From: Ignavibacteria bacterium
GTDB lineage: Bacteria; Bacteroidota; Ignavibacteria; Kapaibacteriales; UBA4661
Assembly: GCA_013298775.1 (NCBI GenBank)
Contig: JAAFIV010000020.1
Location: 1-64,000, forward strand
Length of the DNA stretch: 64,000 nt
Direction of reading: 5' to 3'
Numbering within the stretch: position 1 is the stretch's first letter; every line of letters begins with the position of its first letter. The position numbers and the translations under genes are program-made. Positions 17,810 through 28,800 of the stretch are shown in pieces. The notes under the pieces were generated by a model. It made no database searches and had not been told where the DNA came from. It saw nothing but the letters and a program-made list of their open reading frames with translations.

Positions 17810-19258
17810 TCATTGAACAAGCTCCAATGCGCCTTCTAGCTGATACACCTTGCGTGCAATCGCTATTTGTTCCTGCGTAAATTTTTTGTAACGGTCGTGT
17901 TCATCGGCAATTTCTGCCAAATAGCGTGTTCTGGCAGGTGGAATGATGTAGATTTTTTTGCTCATTTCGTCCGTCAGCGAAAAGCTGGAAACCAGCGTCG
18001 CACCTGTCTTTTCGACGATAACATTCATCAAGGAACGATAGAGCGTATTCATTCCTGGGTCGTTGAATTGCGAAGCCATTGTGCCGAAAACGGGCATATC
18101 TTCTGGCTTTTTGTCCCAGAGGTTGCGAGCGCGTTGGAACTGCTTTTTTACGTCGCGGAGCGCGTCGAGTGCGCCAGCTTTATCGAATTTATTCAGCGCA
18201 ATCACATCGGCGTAATCAATCATGTCAATCTTCTCAAGCTGTGTTGCTGCGCCAAATTCAGGGGTCATCACGTACAAGGACACGTCGGCAATATCGGTAA
18301 TTTCCGAGCCACTTTGTCCAATTCCTGCCGTCTCGACGATGATAAGGTCGTAGGCAGCGCATTTTACAAGTGCGAGCATATCGCGGACGCTTTGGCTGAC
18401 AGCAGCATTTGCTTGACGCGTCGCCACAGAGCGCATAAATACTCGCGGGTTGTGAATGGCATTCATACGAATACGGTCGCCCAGAAGTGCGCCTCCGGTC
18501 TTGCGTTTCGAGGGGTCAATCGAAATAATCGCCATACGCTTGTCAGGGAAATCCATGAGGAAGCGGCGTACTAACTCGTCGGTGAGCGAAGATTTACCCG
18601 CGCCACCCGTTCCTGTAATGCCGAGAACGGGCGTAGATACTGCTGTTGCGGCAGTACGAATTTCCTCCATAAACGCCGCCTCGCACGCATTCAATTCCAC
18701 CATGCTCAGAAGCCGCGCCAATGCTCGATTTGCAACATACAAACTTGTATTCTGAGTATTTCCATTCTGCTTGATTGAGGCAAACAACGCCCGCTCTTGA
18801 CCTGTACTTGCCGCAACGGGGGAAAAATCTGCCGTTTGCACGAGATTGTTAATCATGCCTTGCAAGCCCATCACGCGTCCATCTTCGGGCGAATAGATGC
18901 GGTCAATGCCGTAGGCATGCAGCTCGGTAATTTCTTCGGGGAGAATCGTTCCGCCGCCGCCGCCAAAAATCTTGCACTCTGGCGCACCGCGCTCATTCAG
19001 AAGGTCGCGCATGTACTTGAAGTATTCGATATGTCCGCCTTGATAACTCGTCATCGCCACTGCTTGCGCGTCCTCCTGCACTGCCGCATCCACCACCTCA
19101 GCAACAGAGCGATTATGCCCCAAGTGAATCACCTCCGCGCCCGTAGATTGGATAATGCGGCGCATGATATTGATAGCCGCATCATGCCCATCGAAGAGCG
19201 AAGCGGCAGTAACGATGCGGATGTTGTTTTGCGGGGAATATGGTGGGATAGGTTGCAT
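17810..19258 (-). CDS. B12-binding plus MeaB-like GTPase protein (IcmF N-terminal half)
   Basis: The 482-residue protein matches the first half of IcmF, the fused isobutyryl-CoA mutase. It has a cobalamin-binding domain at about 10-145 with FDGHDAAI (Asp23, His25 as lower axial ligand) and GGGGGT. This is followed by a MeaB/MeaI-type G domain with P-loop GTGGAGKS (216-223) and NKFD (356-359), and the start of the linker. In IcmF a substrate-binding mutase barrel of about 550 residues follows. Here the frame stops inside the linker ([10 protein letters not shown]) and only repeat DNA and rlmN follow. The protein could serve as B12 subunit and G-protein chaperone for a mutase subunit encoded elsewhere, or be a remnant. 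The ATG at 19258 begins the conserved N-terminus. Confidence 0.85.
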   Translation of the reverse strand: MQPIPPYSPQNNIRIVTAASLFDGHDAAINIMRRIIQSTGAEVIHLGHNRSVAEVVDAAVQEDAQAVAMTSYQGGHIEYFKYMRDLLNERGAPECKIFGGGGGTILPEEITELHAYGIDRIYSPEDGRVMGLQGMINNLVQTADFSPVAASTGQERALFASIKQNGNTQNTSLYVANRALARLLSMVELNACEAAFMEEIRTAATAVSTPVLGITGTGGAGKSSLTDELVRRFLMDFPDKRMAIISIDPSKRKTGGALLGDRIRMNAIHNPRVFMRSVATRQANAAVSQSVRDMLALVKCAAYDLIIVETAGIGQSGSEITDIADVSLYVMTPEFGAATQLEKIDMIDYADVIALNKFDKAGALDALRDVKKQFQRARNLWDKKPEDMPVFGTMASQFNDPGMNTLYRSLMNVIVEKTGATLVSSFSLTDEMSKKIYIIPPARTRYLAEIADEHDRYKKFTQEQIAIARKVYQLEGALELVQ

Positions 19259-19267
19259 GAGAAAGAA

Positions 19268-19370
19268 GTGTTGAGTTTTGAGTGTTGAATTTTACGTGTT
19301 GAATTTTACGTGTTGAATTTTCAGTGTTGAATTTTCAGTGTTGAATTTTCAGTGTTGAATTTTCAGTGTT
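19268..19370. repeat. 14-bp minisatellite, seven units
   Basis: The unit GTGTTGAATTTTCA (variants ending AC or with GAGTTTTGA) repeats seven times plus a partial copy. It begins 10 bp upstream of the start codon of the IcmF-like gene, so it occupies that gene's 5' leader. Confidence 0.95.
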
Positions 19371-19383
19371 ACGTGTGATTTGG

Positions 19384-19583
19384 ATGAGGGTCTCACTTCA
19401 ATGCCATCAACATAAGCCCTCACCCCGCTCTGCGAGCGACCCTCTCCCAGAGGTAGAGGGTGAGAAAATGGCTTTGTATCTTGCCCTTCTCCTTCTGGGA
19501 GAAGGGTTGGGATGAGGGGAAAATCCTTCAGTTGATGACAGTTGATGACATTGGGTCTCACTTCCTCGTGAGGCTCTCATTGC
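19384..19583. repeat. Composite inverted repeat with MITE-core and GTGAG-type hairpins
   Basis: GATGAGGGTCTCACTTC and GGGTCTCACTTCCTCGTGAG bracket an inner CCCTCTCCCAGAGG palindrome, with a short duplicated CAGTTGATGA near the right side. The pieces resemble families B and C combined. Together with the minisatellite it accounts for most of the 550-bp gap 19259-19809. Confidence 0.65.
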
Positions 19584-19690
19584 CACCGACGGGTTGAGTG
19601 CGACATCTCTTCACGCCCGCAAAAATACTGATTTATTTGCTTCAGCACCACGATTTTCCTTTGCTGGTGCATTCCATGATAAAAAAACAA

Positions 19691-19723
19691 AGCCCCAACA
19701 CGATGTTTACTCATGTTGGGGCT
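19691..19723 (-). terminator. Rho-independent terminator of the giant surface-protein gene
   Basis: AGCCCCAACA and TGTTGGGGCT form a perfect 10-bp stem with a 13-nt loop. On the minus strand the stem is followed by a T-rich tract, 87 bp beyond the stop codon. A T-run on the plus side makes it potentially bidirectional. Confidence 0.9.
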
Positions 19724-19809
19724 TTTTGCCCTACCTATCTATCGCATTCGCAAACGAATCGTCCACGAGATGCGGGATATGTTTTTCTGATTTGGTTATC
19801 GTTTGATGA

Positions 19810-22800
19810 TTAGCGTTTGATAATCTTCTCGGTGAAACGACGCTGACCGTCGCTCATTTCAAAGATATAGACACCTGCCGACAAGCCACTGACATCAAGC
19901 TGATGAAGGAAGCGTCCGCGCTGTACCTGCTGCTCAAACGATGTAACCGTTCTACCAAGCATATCGCTGAGGCGAACACGCAAGAGCGTGGTGCTGGTAA
20001 TATCGGTCTCGAAACTGAGCATATCATCTACCGGATTCGGATACGCACGTCCTGCAAGCGGCGTTGTTACGACGTTGCTGACACCAACCGCCAGTGACGG
20101 TGCTGTTACGGTGAAGCGGCGACCATCGGGGTTGGTAACAACAATGCGACCATCACCGAAGAAGAAGCCCGGAGGCGCGATTGCGGTAATCACGGAATCA
20201 GAGCCACTCACGATACGAAGCGGCGAGCCGCCAATAGTTATCGTTGAGTTCGGGCTGAGATTCGAGCCACGGAAGGTGAAGGTTACGTCGTAACCGTAGT
20301 TGTTGGTCGGACGAACCGTTGTCGGTGTGAAACTGCGGACAATCGGACAGATTGAACAGCCAACCGTGAGCGGAATGCTTGTGCGTTGCAAGTCGGAATT
20401 CACCACTTCAATAAGTGCATTTCCTTCGCGAGTGTTCAAGCCCGCCGGAACCTGTACCTGAAGACGTGTCGAAGATGCCGATAAGATAGCAAGCGGTACA
20501 CCATTGAAGAGAACCTGCGTTCCGGCAAGAATTTGTCCCTGCGCGTTTACGCTAAAGTTCCGTCCATCAAGCGTAATCACAAATGGCTGACCGATAGCCA
20601 CTTCCTCGCGAGGCGAGATAGCGGTGATAACGGGACCATTCGGTGTGCCAATCGTAAACAAGCCCGACGCACTTTGACCATCGGTATTGCTCACTGCTAC
20701 GGGGAACACGCCTGGCGTATTCAAACCACTCGGAACCGCCACCACGACTTGCGTTGGTGATGTACTCACCACCGTAACGGTCTGACCATTGAAGGTTGCG
20801 GTTACACCGATGCGGAAGCCTGTACCATTCACCGCAAGTTGGAACGGGAAGATAGAAGCAGCCGTTACAGGTTGTCCCTGATTCGGACCACTTGCTGTCA
20901 CCACGCTTGTTACTGTTGGTGCTGGATAGCCAATCGGGAAGAATACTGAGGTCGAGAAACTGCCCGGATTGCGTACGCTAATGGTCGGTGAACCAAACGT
21001 TGTGAGAAGGTTTGCTGGAATCACGGCTACGATACTGTTCGTTGATTGCGACAAGACTTGAAGATTGGTAATACCCAAGCTCGGAATTGCATTCAGGAAG
21101 AAGTTAAAGCCAGAAATCGTTACGGTCATCGTTGAAGAGCCAACAACGGCACGCGAAGGCGATACAGTGACAATCTGCGGACGACCTGGATCGCGGACAA
21201 TAAAGCCCACGTTCGCTGATTGACCATCCGAGTTTTGGAGTGTAATCGTTAAGTTTTGTGCTGCCGAGTTCAATTCAATCGGAATCGTAACCGCCACTTG
21301 CGACGAACTCAGTGCGCGGAATGGCAGATTAAACTGTTGTCCTGTGGCTGTGCGTGCAGTAACGGTCAAGCCAGACTGCCCGAAGAAGTTCGAGCCACTG
21401 ACAATCGTTTCAAACGCTACACCTGTTGCCGTGGTGATGTTTGGCGTAATGCCCGTAATCACTGGTGGCTGATTTGGTGTAAGCTGGAACGGAATGAAGG
21501 TGTATTGTCCGTCTTGGTTTTGGACGTACACATAGCGTTGTCCTTGCGCATTGGTAAACGAACCAGAAATCGTTGCACGAATTTCGGTTGGCGTTACGCT
21601 TTGCACCGAGACGCGCTGTGCGGGGCTGATTGCCATAGGGTTGTTCGTGATGTTGAAATACACGCCCGATTGCTGTACAAGCACATTTGAGGACTGCGAT
21701 GGGTCTAACGGGAAGTTGAATCCTGTACCACGAATAATCACCGAAACGGACTGACCGTTGGCAACGGCAGTATTCGGAGTAATTGAGGTAATGATTGGCG
21801 GCGGATTGTAGGTAAAGAGTTGGGTTGAGGTAATCACACCACCCAAGGTTGCCATGGTCACCGCGCCTGTGCGACTAACATTCAAGGAGCCATTCGTAAC
21901 AAGAAGCGGACCGGTAAGCTGTACCCAAACGAAATTACCCGTGGTGGTATTATTCAAATTCGGGTCGGGATCCACAATGGCAAGAATGTCGGCAATGCGA
22001 ATATCCGAGACATTGAAGAGATTTGTACCGCGAATAAGCACCCGCGAACCAATACCACCTGACGGAGGCACAAGCTCGGTAATCGTTGGAGCCAAGCCAG
22101 TAGTGAAAATAGCAGGTGGAACTTGTCCTGTATTGTTACCAGCAGGGATAGAACCCTGTGCTGGACGCGATACCCGAACTTCACCTGTACTTACGCCACC
22201 CGGAGCCACAGCGAGAATCACACCATCGCCCAGGACTTGGAAGCTCTGCGCTGGAATACCATTGAAGGTTACAGAGTTTACTCCCGTAAAATTCACGCCA
22301 GTAATCTGTACTTGTGTTCCTTGACCACCCACCGACGGCGTGAGGTTGGAGATACGTGGGAAGACGTTTCCTGCGCTGATGGTAACGATGGCAAAGGTAG
22401 AAAGCACTGTACCACCAGCCGTTGCGCGGATACGTAAACGTACTTGTATAGTCGGCGGTACACTGGTTGGATTATTCCAATTGAGAGCGATGTTATTGAA
22501 ACGAATACCCGACTGATTTACAAACACACCACCCGTATTCCCTACGATGGTCACAGAACCACTTGGGTTACCAGCAAGGTCTTCAACACTGAGAATAGTG
22601 CTAATGTTTGTTAAAGAGCGAGTAAGTGATCCTTGGTCATCGAACAAACCTGCATCCACGTTGAACGGAACACCGCTTACGAGATTCAAGTTACCATTAT
22701 TGACACCAACAGAGCTTGTAGATGATACTTGGCTCAAGCCTAAGAACGCAGGAGCATTTGCCGATGACGACAGGCGAATGGTAACGTTCGTAGATAAGTT

Positions 22801-25800
22801 CGCAAATGGTGCATCAATTCTCAAATTCACATCAATTGGTGGTGGGTTTGCCCCCATAGGATTACGCCAATTTAAGGTGATATTTGAGAGTGTACCACGT
22901 TGTACCGCAAATGGAATGAAGGTAACGGTATTACCATCTAAGGTTACATTCTCTCCAAAGGGCGGCGTTACGGTGATAACGAAGCTCGCATTTGCTGGGT
23001 AATTTGCTGTTGGGATACCCCAGCCGTTGTAAAAACCGTAATTCACATTAAAGGGTGTACCGCTCGACGCACGAATTGGGTCGGCAGTACCACCTTGACG
23101 CTCAGGGTTGTTGTTGATACTTACACCTTGCGTGCCTGTGCTGGAACTTTGGCTCATTGCAAAAGCTGTCGCGACGCTTCCTGTTGTGAAGACGCTAATG
23201 CTGACCGTCGTTGTAAAGAGCGTTGTTTGACCACTGATGGCAGTTAAGGTCAGAACAGCATCGCCATAGCTTGGTACCGAACCTGGATTTGTCCAAATTA
23301 CGGAAGGACGAAGCGAACCGATACCATTGGTGGAAGCAATAAAGGTCGGACCACCATCGAGCAAAGCAAAGTTTGCAGTTGTTCCTACTGCTGAAGCAAC
23401 GCTCAGTTGTACTTGCGTTGGCGTAGAAGGACGCACGACCATGCCGTTATCAGCAAAGGAAGCAAAGTTTAATGGGAAAGGAACACCAGTGATAATCGGC
23501 GTAGTCGTAGCTGGAGTATAGTTTCCACCGTTCACGCCAGAATAGCCGAGAACTTGGTCGAGAATATCACCAGAATTGACGGCATATCCCAAGCGAACAG
23601 GGACAGTTGCACCTGTACCAACATTCACCACAACGCTTGTCGAGAAGGCGTATGGCGTACCTGGGTTGGCAGTGAGGATAGCCAATGCTTGTACCACACC
23701 ACCACTCGGTCCAGCATTTGTCCAGTTGATGATGGGTCGTATCGTTCCACCATTTACAGTTGGACCGACGTTGATAGGATTAATACGTCCTGATGGAATA
23801 TCATTGGTTACGGAGAATTGTGCGCCTGGCGTGAGCGTAACAACGGACATTGTTACTTGGGTGATTGCGGTTGTAGCTACAAGGAAATTGCTTGCAGAGT
23901 AGAAACCAAAATCAACAGGGAACTGTACACCACCAGTGATATTAAATTGCCCTAAACCACCACCATTAAAGCCTTGTGTGCCAGTACTGGAGTTCTCTAC
24001 GCGAGAATATGCAATGGTTGAGCCTCGCAATGGCGGAGCGTTCACTTTAATCATTATATCACGCGAGGCAAATTGTCCTGTAGCATCATACAAACGGAAA
24101 ATTGCATCTGTTGAAAGCAAATTACCTGGATTTACCCAAGTTACGGTCAAGTTTGTTGACGTAACACTGAGTGGATTTATACCCGGAACAAGCGTAAACG
24201 GTATTCCTAGACTACCTGTGCCTGTTGTTGTGAATACTGCTGGGCTACCAGATATTGGTAATACTTGCGCAACAAAATTTACAGCAGCAATAACGGGAGC
24301 GGCTTGCCCCAAACCATTGTATGAACCTGCATACAAGAGGAATGGCTTTTCACTTTCGATAACTGTACCACCAGGGTTACCACTGACATTGAAACCAGAA
24401 ATATCACCTGGTAAAGCTGTACCGATATTAGCTGCCGTACTAGCCGCAAGTGTGGAAGCTGGTCCAAAAATAATAACTGGATAGGTTGCAGATGTTACCG
24501 TACCACTTGGGTCGTAGAAGCGTAAAATTGCTGTTGTGGAGCCTTTTAATCCTGCATTTGTCCAATTAAACGTTATATCTGTGGTCGTACCGCTTATAGG
24601 ATTGATGATTGGCAACAGGTTTACAGGCGTACCCGCTGAACCTGTTCCAGTTGTTGTGAAAATATCACCACTACCTGGGGTTGGTATCAACTGTACCTGT
24701 ACATTCAGTGCTGCAATCACAGGCGAACGCTGTGCGGGAACGAGACCGTTAAAGGAGCTAAAACGAACGGTGAAAGGTACACCACTTGCCAGGTTTGTAT
24801 TTGCTGTGCTAAAGCCAAACGGATTAGTTGGATTTAATCCACCATTACCACTCACATTCAGCGAATCGGCTGCAAGGATAATTGCAATTGGCTGATTGAG
24901 TACCAAAAGTTTTGTACCGCTTAGGCTTACCAACGGAATGGTGTTATCTACATAATAGTAATTGCCTGTTCCGTTAATTTGGAATGAAGCAGGCTGCACG
25001 GCAGTCGCGCCAAAACTTTGATAGACACCAGAACCAGGTGCGCCAACAAAAGAATTTGCACGAATAAAGCCCGTACTTTCGTGGGTTTGTTCCCAGTAGA
25101 AACGTACAGTGCGATTACCGCTACCACCCGTTACCGTCCACTCGGGAATAACACGCTGTGGATACGCGGGCTGCAAGAAATCCATGACGGAATCTGCACT
25201 CACCGTATAATCAGCTGCGGTTGGTGAGTTAAAAATAATAAGAGGTGAGTATAAAATACTTCCTGTTACATTTTGTACACCAACAGGGAATAAGCGTTGT
25301 GCATTCGCCGCAACTGGCATACGCATACGACCGCCTAGCGTAGCATCAATAAATGCGTTTGTATTCGTTGGTGTATTATTTGCATTCGTAGCATTAGCAA
25401 AAAGCTCTATCCCATTATTCAATCTAATATTGCCACCACCTGCCAATGGTGACTGGCTTTGGGCATTCATTATTAACTCATTCTGAACGCTGACCGATGT
25501 TGCCATTGTGACAAGCACTGTTGCAACGTTTGTCGGGCTGATGGCACCCACTGAGTTTACCGTCAAATTACGTAACTGTGCGCCAGTACCTGAACCCATA
25601 CGTAGCGTCGAACCTCGCATAGAAACAAATTCAAGTGAAGCATTTGCATCACCAATAATAAGATTAGATGCAGCAGATATATACCCGCTTACACCAACAG
25701 CATCACCAGCAAAGCGGAGCATATTACTGTTCAACGTCAATTGAGCAGAACCATTTAACGCTAATTGTCCTGCAAGGGGACCTGCTGTCAAACCGCGCAA

Positions 25801-28800
25801 ACTAGCGTTTGTACCTGATGCCATTGTTACACTAGCGTTTGTAATGCTTAAAGAACCAAGCATTACTGGACCATTAAATGGAGCAGCAGGCGTATTGGCA
25901 ACACTTGCATCAAAGCGCAATGTTACTGGTGTGGAGTTATTATACTCAATACGTGAATCATTGAATGCTGCTGGTGTAGCATTTGTTGAACGGAACATAC
26001 CAAGCGGAGATGGAGAAATAAGCGGAACGTTAATGGTCATCGTACGACCATTCGTATTAGATAAATCAACCGCACCGCTCAATAAACGAACTTGACCTGT
26101 ACCAATAACAGACTTGTCAGAATTAAGTGTAACAAGGTTTTCTGCGATAACTCGCTGTGGAAAGCCTTTCTCAATTTCAAGTATTGCGTTTAGGGAATTC
26201 AGTGTATTATCGCCTAATGGTGCATTCAAAACACCAGGGAACTCAACATCTGTTGTAGTAATGTTACCTGTTGTAGAGTAACGCAAAATAGATGTAGAAG
26301 CCTGATAACGAACAGGACGCGTAACAGTTGATGCTAAAGGTGAAATTGTCGGCGGTGCTGTTAGAACACCTCCAAAGATTTCTAATACTCCTGTTGGTGC
26401 AACGGTAATACCATCAATAGAGCGCACTTCCAACGAATTGGCATTAAACGTTGCCAAGTGCGGCGCAGCAGAAGGAGCGGAACCAAGTCGCAAACGTCCT
26501 TGTACCAAGACACCAACATTTGTAAGGCTTGGTAGTGCTGGACCACCTATCTTTGCGTTGGTAACAGTACTCGCAAGCGTCAAGGTATCTGCTGGACTAA
26601 TCGTCAGTGCTTGCACTCCGTTACCTTGAAATACATTTAAGCCAGTAGGGTTAGTAAGTGTAAGATTACGGCTAGAATTAAGCGTCACCGTACCCGCAGA
26701 ACTTGGGATATTTACATACAAAGCTCCGAGCATTCGGCGATAAGGATTATTATCGGTGAATCGAAGGTTTGAAGCACCGCGACCTTGTACAAAAATTTCT
26801 GTTGCACCATCATCATTACCCCAGAATGTAGAGCCTGCTGCAACGGTAATTGGAGCATTATACGGAATATCACGGTTGTCAGCAGGATCAGCACCAAAAT
26901 AGAGTTTTTGAACTACAGGGATTTCCCAGTTACCTGAAAGTAGGTCGCCACCACCAACAAACCGAAACCCTGTTGTTGGGACAGCAGTATTATTGATGCG
27001 GAAATCTCTGTTTATACCTGTACGGTTAACAACTATTTTTGCATCCAACTTTGCAGGATCTGGGAGAGCAGAGTTGTTTTTTACTTGATCTATTGAACTA
27101 AATTCATTCGAGACTGTTGGAGTAACAACCACACTTGCTCCTGTTGCATCAGTATATGATAATACTATGGCAGGCGTTGTTGGGGCAAGTCTGTAGAAAG
27201 GTTGAAGAGAAGGAGTAATTGCCGTACCAGCTGGGTCATCTGTACCGTACTGCAAGCGCGAATTAGCCCCTCTATCTAAACCACCACCAGCAATTTGAAG
27301 CGTTGCACCACTAGCAAAAGCAATCAGGTTGTTTGCTGCTCCCGCAAGATTACGAAACATTGACGTTGAGTTTAACTGCATTCTACCAAAAACAACAGTA
27401 CGCTCTTCGCCACCTACTGTTGGTGAGGGATTCATAAAAACACTTGTACCATTCAAAGTCAAAGAAGCGTTCGTACCAATGTGCAAAGATTCCTCAAACC
27501 ATCCTGGATTAGCGGCTGTCGGTGCTGTAGCAACACGCTGTACCAAATTTAATGTTTGGTTTGGCTGTGCAAGCGTAACATTGGGGTCGCTCATAGATAC
27601 TGGCAAGCGAGCAATCGTCATACGCTGAATACCACCTGCGGGAATACCCATCGTGATATTTGCCGTGCCTTGATTGAAATATGCCCAATCATTGATGCCC
27701 GGAGGATTGGCTGACCCAGCACCTGTATTCGGTGTTGCAGACCAGTTATTTATATCTGCCCAGTTATTGCCTGCACCAACCCAATAGATTGGAAATAAGG
27801 CATTCGTAACAATAAAACGCTCAGTTGTTGTACCGATAGCACTAGTAATTGCACCTTCTATGGTCTGCTGACCAGCAGCAAAAGCCATTGGCGTAATTGT
27901 ATGCGCACCCGATTGTACGCTTACATAGGTGCTAGGAGTAGTACCAGAGGGGAAAGCACGACGCATTGTAGTGAGAGGTCGCCCGACTACTGTTGAAGAT
28001 ATATTATGAAAATCTAATGGAGCATTTTCTGCTGGAATACCTGCACCAGTATTTTGATTCCAACCTAGTGTCAAGTTTCCTGTATAACTTGGATTTGCAG
28101 CTATAGACCAAGTACCTTGCACACTACGATTAAGTAAGTTAGAAGGCACAGAAACGCTGGTAATAGCAGAGGTAGCGCTGAGTGTAAACTGACGACCACC
28201 ACCGCTTGTAATTGTTGCAGGCATGTACAAAGATTTAATCCCTGCTGCCGCAGTTCCTGAGAAACTTGCACCAATAGGGAACGTGTATGTTCCTGCAATA
28301 CTATTCATAATGAGGTTGCCACCTTGCGAAACATCAATAAAGTTACCATTAACATTAGGCGCACCGCCAATAATGGTAAATGACAACGTAAGGTTTGCGC
28401 CAGCCGCAAGCTGCAAAATAGCGTCATTTGTTAAGGATAGTTGATTCGCTATTGTTACCGGACTTCGTAGAGAAACCAAGTAATCTTGGATGCCAGCAGG
28501 AGGAGCGGCAACTGGCTCAACACGAAGATTGCTTAGATTTTGCCCACCAGCCACAAAACGTGGAAATGAACGAATTCTATCTGAACGAAACTCTAGATTT
28601 GAGGCAGCATCAGAGCTAATTGCACCTGTATTTGTGATAGGAATATGCCCCCCCTGACCGAGAGTGTTCCCTGGGTCAGCCAGTAATGTTCCTGAAAAGC
28701 GAAGTGTAGTGCTAACTAATTCAAGATTGCCTGTACCTGAAAGTTGCAATCTACCAGCAATATTATCTCCAACCGCCCCAAATCCAGGAACAGCTGTCCC

